Below, in pieces: positions 22,494 to 30,365 of a stretch of DNA of 32,566 nt (its first letter is position 1; each line of letters starts with the position of its first letter). The translations under genes and the position numbers were made by a program. Origin of the DNA: an uncultured bacterium (lineage in GTDB: Bacteria > Actinomycetota > Coriobacteriia > Coriobacteriales > Coriobacteriaceae); NCBI GenBank assembly GCA_905215115.1, contig CAJMOP010000009.1, positions 1-32,566 of the forward strand. The letters are read 5' to 3'. Below the pieces are notes generated by a model. That model worked only from the letters and a program-made list of their open reading frames with translations, did not search any database and was not told where the DNA came from.

Positions 22494-23597
22494 ATGGCGA
22501 CGATGAACGAAAAAGATTACTACGAGATTCTGGGTGTCTCCAAGGACGCCACCTCGCGTGATATTCAAAAGGCCTTCCAGCAAAAGGCCCGTAAGCTCCA
22601 TCCGGACGTCAATAAAGAGCCGGATGCCGAGGAAAAGTTTAAAGAGGTTTCCGAGGCCTACGCCGTGCTTTCGGATGAGCAAAAACGTGCGCGCTACGAC
22701 GCCATGCGTTCTGGCAATCCCTTTGCCGGTGCTCCTACGGCTTCGCCCTATGGTGGCGGCTACGCCGGCAGCACGGGCTATGGCAATCCCTTTGAGGGCG
22801 GCTTTCCCTTTGGTGGCGCCTGGGGCCAGCAGCGTCGCGGCCAGGCTGCCTACAATCCCGAGAACGGCGCCAACGTGGTCGTCGATATCAAACTCGACGC
22901 CAAGGAGGCCAAGGGCGGTGCCCGCAAGACCGTCCGCTACACGCGCTTCGATACCTGTAGCAACTGCGGCGGCTCGGGCTCCGTTTCGTCTGAGCATGCC
23001 CATACCTGCCCGAGCTGCGGTGGCCGCGGCCACATCGACGTTGACCTGTCCTTCCTGTTTGGTGCGGGCACGTTCCAGTCGGTCTGCCCCGAGTGCGGCG
23101 GTTCCGGTAAGGTCGTGGCCGACCCCTGCCCCGATTGCGGTGGCAGCGGGCGAACCCGTGTGACCTCCGAGCAGACGATTGAGTTTCCTGCCGGCACGCA
23201 CGATGGCGACGAGGTCCGCATTGGCGACATGGGTCATGCTGGCACCAACGGTGCCGCGGGCGGCGACCTGGTCGGCCGCGCCCATGTTGAGGCCGAGCGC
23301 TTGGAAGGCAAAGCTCGTACTGGCTTTTACCTGATGGGCATTGTGGCGCCGTTTTTGGTGCTGTCGGCCATCTCGGGCGTGTTCTCGGCCTTTGCCGTGA
23401 TGTGCTTTATTCCGTTTACCATGGGCCTGTTCATGGTGCTTTCGGACGGTGTGCTTCATCGCAGCCTGCTGTGGTGGAAGCGCGGTGCGATGCAGTTTGC
23501 CAACGGTTTTGCCAACGGCTTCATGTTCGCGCTCGTGTCGGTTTGGTTCGCGAGCTGCTCGCAACGGGCCATGCTTTCGCCGTATCAAATGCAATAA
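22494..23597 (+). CDS. J-domain/zinc-finger protein with membrane-spanning C-terminus
   Basis: The 367-residue protein starts as a normal DnaJ. It has a J domain at about 7-70 with the HPD motif at 36-38 (which stimulates Hsp70), a Gly/Phe-rich linker at 74-115, and four zinc motifs CxxCGGxG at 155, 172, 198 and 212. The first strands of the substrate-binding domain follow (IEFPAGTHDGDEVRIGDMG, 229-247). The rest of the canonical C-terminal domains and the dimerisation segment are missing. Instead, residues 278-316 are strongly hydrophobic (probably two membrane helices), and 335-355 is a possible third. ATG 22494 has AGGAGG 9 bases before; an in-frame GTG at 22473 lies before that site. It is followed by a complete dnaJ. 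Function is not known: it could recruit Hsp70 to the membrane. Confidence 0.85.
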   Translation: MATMNEKDYYEILGVSKDATSRDIQKAFQQKARKLHPDVNKEPDAEEKFKEVSEAYAVLSDEQKRARYDAMRSGNPFAGAPTASPYGGGYAGSTGYGNPFEGGFPFGGAWGQQRRGQAAYNPENGANVVVDIKLDAKEAKGGARKTVRYTRFDTCSNCGGSGSVSSEHAHTCPSCGGRGHIDVDLSFLFGAGTFQSVCPECGGSGKVVADPCPDCGGSGRTRVTSEQTIEFPAGTHDGDEVRIGDMGHAGTNGAAGGDLVGRAHVEAERLEGKARTGFYLMGIVAPFLVLSAISGVFSAFAVMCFIPFTMGLFMVLSDGVLHRSLLWWKRGAMQFANGFANGFMFALVSVWFASCSQRAMLSPYQMQ

Positions 23598-23633
23598 CAT
23601 CAAACCCTTTGTTTGCGGTCGGCCCAGCTTGGG

Positions 23634-23639
23634 TATAGG
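23634..23639 (+). promoter_or_regulatory. Candidate internal -10 for dnaJ
   Basis: TATAGG in the context GGGTATAGG, 39 bases before the dnaJ GTG start. A weak -35 (TTTGCG) is 16 bases upstream. It could let dnaJ be expressed apart from the preceding gene. Confidence 0.3.
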
Positions 23640-23678
23640 ACGCACTGTGACAATAATGAAAGTCGGAAGGATTCGGTC

Positions 23679-24827
23679 GTGTCGGAAAATAGGGATTACT
23701 ACGAGGTGCTTGGCGTCGACAGGGATGCCGACGCGCGGACGATTAAGCGTGCGTTTCTAAAGAAGGCCCGTACCGTACATCCGGATGTTTCGGACGACCC
23801 CGAGGCCGAGGCTAAGTTCAAGGAGCTCAACGAGGCCTATTCCGTTCTTTCCGATGAGCAGAAGCGTGCTAACTACGACCGTTACGGCACCGCGGACGGC
23901 CCCGGTGGCTCTGGTTATGTCGACATCAACGATATCTTTGGTGGCATGGGCATGGACGACCTGTTCTCGTCGTTTTTTGGCGGCGGTGCCGGTGGTGGTG
24001 CCCGCAGCCGTCGTGAGCGTCGTCGCGGACGCGACATGGCCATCTCGCTTTCGGTGACGCTCGAGGAGGCGGCGCTCGGTTGCAAAAAGACGATCAGCTA
24101 TGACCGCCTTGCTCCTTGCGAGGACTGCAACGGTACCGGTAGGGCCGAGGGTGCACAGGAAAAGCAGTGCAGTCGCTGCCACGGTACGGGCTACGTCACG
24201 ACGGTTCAGCGATCGTTTTTGGGCCAGGTTCAGTCTTCCTCGCCTTGCCCTGACTGCCATGGCGAGGGCACGGTTATCGACCATCCCTGCGAGACCTGCG
24301 ACGGTCAGGGCCGCACGCCTTCGCACGAAAAGATCGACATCGATATTCCCGCCGGCGTTTCGACCGGTCGCCAGCTGCGTGTGAGCGGCTTTGGCGAGGC
24401 CGGCCTTCGCGGCGAGCCTTCGGGCGACCTGATTGTCAACGTGCGCGTCGCCGACCATGAGCGCTTTAAGCGCAACGGTGACGACCTGTACCTGGTGAGC
24501 GATATCTCGATTGCGCAGGCTGCGCTCGGCTGCGAGATCGAGGTCGAGGGCATTATGCCCGACGAGGTCGTTAAGGTGACGGTTCCCGCCGGCGCCCAGT
24601 ACGGCGACACCGTGAGCGTCAATAATTACGGCATGCCGCGCATTGGCGGTGGCGGTTCGCGTGGCCGCCTGATCGTGCAACTGCGCGTGGTCGTTCCCAC
24701 CAATCTTTCCAATAAGCAACGCGAGCTGCTCCGTGCTTTTGCCGATGAGATGGGCGATGACGTCGCTTCCGGTAAGAAGTCGGTGACCGACCGTATCAAG
24801 AGTGCCCTCGACGATATCCTCGATTAA
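23679..24827 (+). CDS. dnaJ: Molecular chaperone DnaJ (Hsp40)
   Basis: Full-length type A J-protein of 382 residues that delivers unfolded clients to DnaK and stimulates its ATPase. J domain at 5-70 with HPD at 34-36, a Gly/Phe-rich segment with DIFGGMGMDDLFSSFFGGG, a zinc domain with cysteine pairs at 147/150, 164/167, 190/193 and 204/207, and two complete C-terminal substrate domains ending with the dimerisation region. GTG 23679 has GGAAGG 8 bases upstream; the longer frame to 23613 has no J-protein residues. No dnaK or grpE is adjacent, so this resembles the second dnaJ of Actinobacteria (dnaJ2), which usually lies next to hrcA. Confidence 0.95.
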   Translation: MSENRDYYEVLGVDRDADARTIKRAFLKKARTVHPDVSDDPEAEAKFKELNEAYSVLSDEQKRANYDRYGTADGPGGSGYVDINDIFGGMGMDDLFSSFFGGGAGGGARSRRERRRGRDMAISLSVTLEEAALGCKKTISYDRLAPCEDCNGTGRAEGAQEKQCSRCHGTGYVTTVQRSFLGQVQSSSPCPDCHGEGTVIDHPCETCDGQGRTPSHEKIDIDIPAGVSTGRQLRVSGFGEAGLRGEPSGDLIVNVRVADHERFKRNGDDLYLVSDISIAQAALGCEIEVEGIMPDEVVKVTVPAGAQYGDTVSVNNYGMPRIGGGGSRGRLIVQLRVVVPTNLSNKQRELLRAFADEMGDDVASGKKSVTDRIKSALDDILD

Positions 24828-24836
24828 GGAGCCCGC

Positions 24837-26129
24837 GTGCTCGCACCCCATATTTCCGTCGTCAACCTCGGCTGCCGTGTCAACCGGGTTGAGTCTGACC
24901 GTATCACTGCCGATCTTATGCGCCTGGGCTTTGCTATTGTGGAGCCCCAGGATGCCGATCTGATCGTCATTAACACCTGTGCCGTTACGGGCGAGGCCGA
25001 GGCCAAGACCCGTAAGGCCGTCCGTCATGCGCTGGCCCATCCAAATGAGCCCTATGTGCTCGTGACCGGTTGCGTGGTCAATTTGCATCCCGAGGAGCTG
25101 TTGGAGCTTTCGGATCGCGTGATCGCCGAGCCGTCCAAGATCGATGTCGCCGAACGTGTCTGCGAGGTGTTGGGCGTTGAGTCCGATAGCGTTCCCGCCT
25201 GCAGCGATGGCGAGGTGGTCGATGCGCTCGGTCGCTCTCGCCTGGGCGTGAAGATCCAGGACGGCTGCAACCACCGTTGCACCTATTGCATCGTGTGGAA
25301 GGCGCGCGGCCCCGAGCGCTCCGTGCCCGTCGAGTCCGTGCTTGAGCAAGTTCGCGAGGCCCAGGAGGCCGGCGTGCCCGAGGTGGTGCTGACCGGTGTG
25401 AACCTGGGTGCCTACGATGGCAAGAGCGCGACCGACGAGCATGTCGAAATCGATGAGCTGCTCGAGGCCATCATGGAGCGCACGACTATTGCGCATGTGC
25501 GCATTTCCTCGGTCGAACCCATGGATATCTCTGAGCGCCTGCTTAAGGTTATGGCGCGCTATCCGCAGCGTATTGCCCCGTTTTTGCACCTGCCCGTACA
25601 GTCCGGCTGTACGGCGACGCTGCATCGCATGGGTCGTCCCTATAGTGCCGAGGCCTTTGAGGACACGGTGCGCATGATTCGCGCCATCCTGCCGCAGGCG
25701 TCTCTTTCGTGCGACGTCATCGTCGGTTTCCCTGGTGAGACGGACGAGGAGTTCGAGGAGTCGCTGGCGCTGTGCCGCCGTGTGGGTTTCTCGCGTATGC
25801 ACGTGTTCCGCTACAGCAAGCGTCCCGGTACCCTTGCTGCCGACATGCCCGACCAGGTGCCGCCCGAGGTTATGGCCGAGCGCAGCCGTCGTATGCGAGA
25901 CACGGCGCAGGAGCTCGCTATTGCCGATGCTCGTCGTCGCGTGGGCACTGTCGAGCGTGCCGTGCTCGAGTATGGTGACAACCTAACGCTCGGTTCGTTC
26001 CATCATGCCCGTCTTGATGATACCTGTGGACTTACAGCCCCGTGCCTGCTCGATGTTGCTATCATCGGAGTCGATGATTCCGGCTTGGTCCATGCGCGCA
26101 GGGAGGTCCATGGAAGCCTCGAAGATTAG
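24837..26129 (+). CDS. mtaB: tRNA t6A37 methylthiotransferase MtaB
   Basis: A radical SAM methylthiotransferase that converts t6A to ms2t6A at position 37 of tRNAs reading ANN codons. The 430-residue protein has an N-terminal domain with three cluster cysteines (Cys13 in LGCRVN, Cys48 in INTCAVT, Cys79 in VTGCVVN). The radical SAM motif CNHRCTYC (144, 148, 151) and a short C-terminal TRAM-like part follow. NLGCRVN at the start is typical of MtaB rather than MiaB. GTG 24837 has AAGGAG overlapping the dnaJ stop codon. Other bacteria also place mtaB downstream of dnaJ, often with prmA and rsmE between; those two are absent here. Confidence 0.93.
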   Translation: MLAPHISVVNLGCRVNRVESDRITADLMRLGFAIVEPQDADLIVINTCAVTGEAEAKTRKAVRHALAHPNEPYVLVTGCVVNLHPEELLELSDRVIAEPSKIDVAERVCEVLGVESDSVPACSDGEVVDALGRSRLGVKIQDGCNHRCTYCIVWKARGPERSVPVESVLEQVREAQEAGVPEVVLTGVNLGAYDGKSATDEHVEIDELLEAIMERTTIAHVRISSVEPMDISERLLKVMARYPQRIAPFLHLPVQSGCTATLHRMGRPYSAEAFEDTVRMIRAILPQASLSCDVIVGFPGETDEEFEESLALCRRVGFSRMHVFRYSKRPGTLAADMPDQVPPEVMAERSRRMRDTAQELAIADARRRVGTVERAVLEYGDNLTLGSFHHARLDDTCGLTAPCLLDVAIIGVDDSGLVHARREVHGSLED

Positions 26130-27096
26130 ACTTACCGTTCCCGAGGGAATTGATCCCTCGCGCGTTTTGGGCGCCGGCGACGGCGTCCTTCGTGCGCTCG
26201 AGAGTTTGGTTCGCGCTCACGTGGTCGCCCGTGGCGATAGCATCGCCGTGAGCGGTGACCCGGACGAGGTCGAACTCGTGGCGCGTTTTTTCGAACATGC
26301 TTTCCGCGAGGCGGCCGCCGGGCGCACGCTGTCTGCCGACGATGTCTCTCGCTGCCTGGCCGTCTTGCGCGACGGTGAGCACGAGGCTACGTCGCTTCGC
26401 GATGACGTGTTGCTTTCGTATCGCGGCCGCGTCATTCGCCCCAAGACGCTCGGGCAAAAGCGCTATGTGGATGCCATCCGCTCGCATACCATCACGTTTG
26501 GCCTGGGTCCAGCCGGTACCGGTAAGACCTATCTGGCCATGGCGCTCGCCGTTGCCGCGCTCAAGCGCCACGAGGTGGGCCGTCTGATCTTGACGCGTCC
26601 GGTTGTCGAGGCGGGGGAGAACCTGGGCTTTTTGCCCGGCACCCTCGAGGAAAAGATCGATCCGTACATGCGTCCGCTCTACGACGCCCTTTTTGACATG
26701 ATTGATCGCGAGCGAACCGATGAGCTTATGGAGCGCGGCGTGATCGAGATCGCCCCGCTTGCCTATATGCGCGGTCGTACGCTGAGCGATGCTTTCGTGG
26801 TGCTCGACGAGGCGCAAAATACCACGCCCGAGCAGATGAAGATGTTCCTGACACGCCTTGGATTCAACTCCAAGTTCGTGATTACCGGCGACCTCAGCCA
26901 GCGCGACCTGGTGGGTCGTCGTGGTGGCTTGGCGGATGTCGAGAAGATTTTGGGCCGTGTCGACGATGTGGCGTTTGCACACCTGGAGCGCGCCGATGTG
27001 GTGCGCCATGCCCTGGTGGGTCGTATCGTCGAGGCATACGATGCTTATGATGACGTGTGCGAGCAGCGCTCGCGCGACCGAAAGGAGTCCCGTTGA
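26110..27096 (+). CDS. phoH: PhoH-family ATPase
   Basis: PhoH proteins are P-loop ATPases with helicase-like folds, thought to act in RNA metabolism together with YbeY. The 328 residues contain an N-terminal KH-like region (about 1-100) and the ATPase domain with Walker A GPAGTGKT at 133-140 and Walker B VVLDEAQN at 230-237, followed by ITGDLSQRDL. The N-terminus plus RPKTLGQKRYV matches the short PhoH-like (YbeZ) form that is linked to ybeY. ATG 26110 has GGGAGG four bases upstream, inside the end of mtaB (20-base overlap). Its stop overlaps the TTG of ybeY. The longer frame opening at 26005 is not supported. Confidence 0.94.
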   Translation: MEASKIRLTVPEGIDPSRVLGAGDGVLRALESLVRAHVVARGDSIAVSGDPDEVELVARFFEHAFREAAAGRTLSADDVSRCLAVLRDGEHEATSLRDDVLLSYRGRVIRPKTLGQKRYVDAIRSHTITFGLGPAGTGKTYLAMALAVAALKRHEVGRLILTRPVVEAGENLGFLPGTLEEKIDPYMRPLYDALFDMIDRERTDELMERGVIEIAPLAYMRGRTLSDAFVVLDEAQNTTPEQMKMFLTRLGFNSKFVITGDLSQRDLVGRRGGLADVEKILGRVDDVAFAHLERADVVRHALVGRIVEAYDAYDDVCEQRSRDRKESR

Positions 27097-27602
27097 GTGT
27101 ATTGATCAGCAACGATGCCGAGCTCGATACGCTGCTCGACGCGCAGGAGGTGGAGCACATCTGCGAGGTTGTGCTTGCCGCCGAGGGCGTTGAACGTGAA
27201 GTCGAGATTTCCCTTTCGTATGTCGACGAGGACGAGATGCACGAGCTCAACCACGAGTGGCGTGGCATCGACCGCACCACCGATGTGCTCTCGTTTGAAT
27301 GCGACTCGGCCTTTGACGAGGATATTCCCGCCGACGAGACGCTCGAGCTCGGCGATATCATCTTGGCCCCGCAGGTCATTGCCCGTCAGGCCCCCGGCTT
27401 TGGCAATAGCCCTGCCGACGAGTGCCGCCTGATGCTCGTACACGGCATGCTACACCTGCTGGGGTATGACCATATCGAGGACGACGAGGCCGAGGTCATG
27501 GAGGCCCGCGAGGACGCTATCCTGCGCGATCTGGCGCTCGAGCGCGGCGAGGACCCCAAACTCGTTCACGTCGGCCCCATCACCAATCATGCCCACGACT
27601 AG
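27093..27602 (+). CDS. ybeY: Endoribonuclease YbeY (rRNA maturation factor)
   Basis: A zinc-dependent protein needed for 16S rRNA 3'-end maturation and ribosome quality control. The 169-residue product has the metal-binding motif HGMLHLLGYDH, with His117, His121 and His127, and the conserved RTTDVLSFE before it. The best start is TTG 27093, which overlaps the phoH stop as TTGA and has AAAGGAG at 27081-27087; the frame upstream to 27057 lies within phoH. A rare TTG start together with a four-base overlap points to tightly coupled translation with phoH, whose product is thought to cooperate with YbeY. Confidence 0.94.
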   Translation: MSVLISNDAELDTLLDAQEVEHICEVVLAAEGVEREVEISLSYVDEDEMHELNHEWRGIDRTTDVLSFECDSAFDEDIPADETLELGDIILAPQVIARQAPGFGNSPADECRLMLVHGMLHLLGYDHIEDDEAEVMEAREDAILRDLALERGEDPKLVHVGPITNHAHD

Positions 27603-27611
27603 GAGCCGCTT

Positions 27612-27989
27612 ATGATTCCCGGATCGAACAAGGACCATCCGTCCTTTTTAAAGTCGTTCTCCTACGCCATGGAGGGCTTCGTCACCGCCGTCAAGACCGA
27701 GCGCAACATTAAGGTCATGCTCGTAGCCGGCGTGTGCACCGTCATTGCCGGCTGCATCGTGGGGCTCGACATTGCCGAGTGGGCCACGATTATCATCTGC
27801 TGCGGCCTGGTGATTCACGGCGAGCTGTGCAATACCGCCATGGAGGCCATTGTCGATCTGGCGACCCAGGAGCTCCATCCGCTGGCAAAACGCGCCAAGG
27901 ACATCGCCGCCGCCTCGGTATACGTACTTTCAATCACCGCCGCGATTGTGGGCTTGCTGGTATTTGCCCACGCGCTCGGCTTTATTTAG
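27612..27989 (+). CDS. dgkA: Diacylglycerol/undecaprenol kinase family protein
   Basis: A 125-residue membrane kinase of the DgkA family. Three hydrophobic helices are visible (about 35-51, 56-70 and 102-122). The catalytic motif is GELCNTAMEAIVDLA, with Glu71, Asn74 and Glu78, and an acidic-arginine pair TERN at 29-32. In Gram-positive-type bacteria members phosphorylate undecaprenol rather than diacylglycerol, feeding the lipid carrier pool for cell-wall synthesis; substrate here is inferred. ATG 27612 has AGGAG overlapping the ybeY stop. The order ybeY-dgkA-era is common in Gram-positives. Confidence 0.92.
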   Translation: MIPGSNKDHPSFLKSFSYAMEGFVTAVKTERNIKVMLVAGVCTVIAGCIVGLDIAEWATIIICCGLVIHGELCNTAMEAIVDLATQELHPLAKRAKDIAAASVYVLSITAAIVGLLVFAHALGFI

Positions 27990-28001
27990 AAAGGGATTCC
28001 C

Positions 28002-29069
28002 ATGTCCGACAATATGCAGCCTATCGATGAAATTTTGGACGACGAGTCCCCGGATGCTAAGGCGACCGAGGCCTATGAGGAAGTCGGGGAGTTCGACCCG
28101 TTTGAGGGCATGAGCGACGAGGAGCTCGACGCCCTGTGCGATGAGGACGACAGCCTCGCGGGCTTTGGCGACGTTGAGCCCGGTTTCCGCAGTGGCTTCG
28201 TGGCCTTGGTCGGCCGCCCCAACGCCGGTAAGTCAACGCTGCTCAACGCCTGCTATGGCAAAAAGGTCGCCATCACCTCGCCGGTGGCCCAGACGACCCG
28301 CCGCCGCATGCGCGCCGTCGTCAACCGCCCCGGCTACCAGCTGGTCTTTGTCGATACCCCGGGTATCCACAAGCCCAAGGACGGTCTAGGGTCCGAGCTC
28401 AATAAAAGTGCGCTGTTCGAGCTGAACGATGTCGATGTTGTCGCGTTTTTGATTGATGCCACCAAACCGATCGGCAGGGGAGACGCCTGGGTTGCCGAGC
28501 GCGTCAGATGCGCCCGTTGCAAGAAGGTCCTGGTGCTCACCAAGGCCGATGAAGCCGACCCCGCACAGGTCATGGAGCAGCTTAAGGCCGCCCACGAGCT
28601 TATGGAATATGACGACGAGATCGTGACGTCGTCGGTCAAGAACTTTAACGTCGATGCCTTCATCGAGACCGTTGCGCACTTTTTGCCCGAGGGTCCGCGT
28701 TGGTTCCCCGAGGACATGGGTACCGACGCTTCCGATGAGACGCTCGTTGCCGAGTTTGTGCGCGAGAAGGTCTTGCGCCGCACCCGTGATGAGATCCCTC
28801 ACTCCGTGGGCGTGATTTGCGATGCGCTTGAGCAGACCAAGAAGGTGCTGCGCGTGCACGCCACCATTTACGTCGAGCGCGAGGGCCAAAAGGGCATCAT
28901 CATCGGCAAGGGCGGCGAGATGATCAAACATATCGGCATCGACGCCCGTCGCGACCTTGAGCGCATCTTTGGCACCCAGGTCTTTTTGGAGCTGGACGTG
29001 AAGGTCAAGGCCGGCTGGCGTGACGACGAGGCCCAGATTCGCCGCTTTGGCTATAACGCCGAGGATTAG
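28002..29069 (+). CDS. era: GTPase Era with acidic N-terminal extension
   Basis: Era binds the 3' end of 16S rRNA and controls 30S maturation. The protein has 355 residues against about 300 in most bacteria. The GTPase domain has G1 GRPNAGKST at 71-79, DTPGIHKP for G3 and TKADEAD for G4. The C-terminal KH domain has IGKGGEMIKHIG and ends with a typical WRDDEAQIRRFGY. The excess is at the N-terminus: residues 1-60 carry 23 Asp/Glu and one basic residue. ATG 28002 is supported by AAAGGG upstream; the next in-frame ATG, 28110, has no good site. The extension is thus likely real and might contact basic ribosomal proteins. Confidence 0.95.
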   Translation: MSDNMQPIDEILDDESPDAKATEAYEEVGEFDPFEGMSDEELDALCDEDDSLAGFGDVEPGFRSGFVALVGRPNAGKSTLLNACYGKKVAITSPVAQTTRRRMRAVVNRPGYQLVFVDTPGIHKPKDGLGSELNKSALFELNDVDVVAFLIDATKPIGRGDAWVAERVRCARCKKVLVLTKADEADPAQVMEQLKAAHELMEYDDEIVTSSVKNFNVDAFIETVAHFLPEGPRWFPEDMGTDASDETLVAEFVREKVLRRTRDEIPHSVGVICDALEQTKKVLRVHATIYVEREGQKGIIIGKGGEMIKHIGIDARRDLERIFGTQVFLELDVKVKAGWRDDEAQIRRFGYNAED

Positions 29070-29084
29070 GGACACGCGGCGCGA

Positions 29085-29834
29085 ATGGCAGGTTCTCGTA
29101 CATATCGCACGAAAGTGCTCGTGCTCGATAAGACGAAGCTCAAAGAGACGGACCTGATCCTGACGATGCTTGACGAGCGGGGTCGGCAGGTTCGTGCCGT
29201 GGCAAAGGGCGCCCGCAAACCCGGCGGACGCCTGGCTGCGCGCTGCGAGATGTTCTGTACCGTTGATCTGCTGCTTGCGCATGGACGGTCGCTCGACGTG
29301 GTTTCCCAGGCCGAGCTTATGGAGGCGCCGCTCGGCGCTGCTCCCGATTACGAGATGACATGCGCCGCAAGCGCGATCGCCGAGGTCGCGCGCGTGTGCT
29401 CGTTCGAGGACGCCGAGGACCCGTTTACCTTTGCCATAACGCAGCGAGCGCTTGCCCTGGTGGGCAGCGGGCTCGACGCGGCGCATATGGATCTACTTGT
29501 GGCGGCATATGTCTTTAAGCTGCTGTCGCACGTTGGCTATCGACCCGATTTTTCGGCCTGCGTGCTGTGCGGAGACCCCATGCTGTCGTATTTTTCGCCC
29601 CAGGCGGGCGGTCTCATGTGCGGGTCGTGCGCGTCGAGCGTTCCGGGTGCCGAGCTGGTGTCGACCGGTGAGGTCGCGTGGCTGCGCGCCCTCATGTTCA
29701 TGACCTTCGATGCGCTTATGGTCGAGAGGATCGACACGCATACGGCGGCGTTCTTGCTCGGGCTTTCGCATGTGTGGGCTGCGACGCACACCGATCAGCG
29801 CCTCCGTGCGATGGAATTCATGTTGGGTCGGTGA
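29085..29834 (+). CDS. recO: DNA repair protein RecO
   Basis: RecO anneals single strands and with RecR loads RecA on SSB-coated gaps. The 249-residue protein has an N-terminal OB fold (YRTKVLVLDKTKLKETDLILTMLDE, about 6-80), typical RecO residues AKGARKPGGRL, a helical domain and a four-cysteine zinc site at 159, 162, 179 and 182 (CVLC and CGSC). ATG 29085 is 15 bases after the era stop with a weak GGGA ribosome site. The order era-recO is widespread and supports the call. The end of the gene overlaps the promoter region of rpsO. Confidence 0.93.
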   Translation: MAGSRTYRTKVLVLDKTKLKETDLILTMLDERGRQVRAVAKGARKPGGRLAARCEMFCTVDLLLAHGRSLDVVSQAELMEAPLGAAPDYEMTCAASAIAEVARVCSFEDAEDPFTFAITQRALALVGSGLDAAHMDLLVAAYVFKLLSHVGYRPDFSACVLCGDPMLSYFSPQAGGLMCGSCASSVPGAELVSTGEVAWLRALMFMTFDALMVERIDTHTAAFLLGLSHVWAATHTDQRLRAMEFMLGR

Positions 29835-29858
29835 TGATGCGCAGGCACGGGCTGCTTG

Positions 29859-29867
29859 TGGTAACAT
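29859..29867 (+). promoter_or_regulatory. Candidate rpsO promoter, extended -10
   Basis: TGGTAACAT fits an extended -10, giving a start near 29874 and a leader of about 100 bases in front of rpsO. No -35 is recognised. Confidence 0.4.
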
Positions 29868-29873
29868 ACCGAC

Positions 29874-29972
29874 TTGTTGGTACCTCGACCTTGGTTGCTC
29901 GCTCCACCGGCGGCTTCCCAGTCCGAGGCGAATCGAGTCGCCCGTGGGCGACGCAAAACGAAAGGTGAAACA
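29874..29972 (+). promoter_or_regulatory. Structured leader of rpsO
   Basis: The 99-base leader is GC-rich and contains at least one firm hairpin, GTCGCC at 29937-29942 with GGCGAC at 29947-29952, ending 20 bases before the start codon. S15 represses its own translation through leader structures that differ between phyla, so this is a reasonable place for such an element. I cannot match it to a known S15 leader class by eye. Confidence 0.35.
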
Positions 29973-30251
29973 ATGACTGTTTCCAAAGAGCGCAAGGCGG
30001 AGCTGACTGCCCAGTTCGGTAACACCCCGGTCGATACCGGCAACCCCAAGGTTCAGGTCGCCATCCTGACCGAGCGCATCAAGGAGCTGACCGAGCACAT
30101 GAAGTCCCACCAGAAGGACTTCCACACCCGTCGTGGCCTGCTCATGCTCGTCGGCCGTCGTCGTCGTCTTCTCTCCTACATCAAGAAGAACGACATCGTC
30201 GAGTACCGTGAGCTCATCAAGGCTCTGGGCATCCGCGACAACATCCAGTAG
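29973..30251 (+). CDS. rpsO: 30S ribosomal protein S15
   Basis: A 92-residue small-subunit protein that binds the central domain of 16S rRNA. It starts TVSKERKAELTAQFG and has the family hallmarks DTGNPKVQVAILTERI and HQKDFHTRRGLLMLVGRRRRLLSYIKK. ATG 29973 follows GAAAGGTG; an extended frame to 29874 crosses the leader and is not protein-like. The terminator after it separates most rpsO transcripts from pnp, an arrangement (rpsO-pnp) found in most bacteria. Confidence 0.97.
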   Translation: MTVSKERKAELTAQFGNTPVDTGNPKVQVAILTERIKELTEHMKSHQKDFHTRRGLLMLVGRRRRLLSYIKKNDIVEYRELIKALGIRDNIQ

Positions 30252-30266
30252 GATTTGTACATGCTA

Positions 30267-30298
30267 AGAGCGTCCTGCGCAGCGGGGCGCTCTTTTTG
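30267..30298 (+). terminator. rpsO terminator
   Basis: AGAGCGTCC at 30267-30275 pairs with GGGCGCTCT at 30285-30293 (one G-U pair), followed by TTTT. Some read-through to pnp is expected, as in other rpsO-pnp units. Confidence 0.85.
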
Positions 30299-30365
30299 TG
30301 TAAGGGCGCGAACAATCACGCTCTGAAGCGTGGCGGGGGCAGGGGGCCCGCGTCACATGAGAAGC

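Noticed and set aside
23757..25802. Minus-strand frame of about 680 codons across dnaJ and mtaB
   Set aside because: It spans two well-supported genes and an intergenic junction; composition is typical of an antisense shadow.
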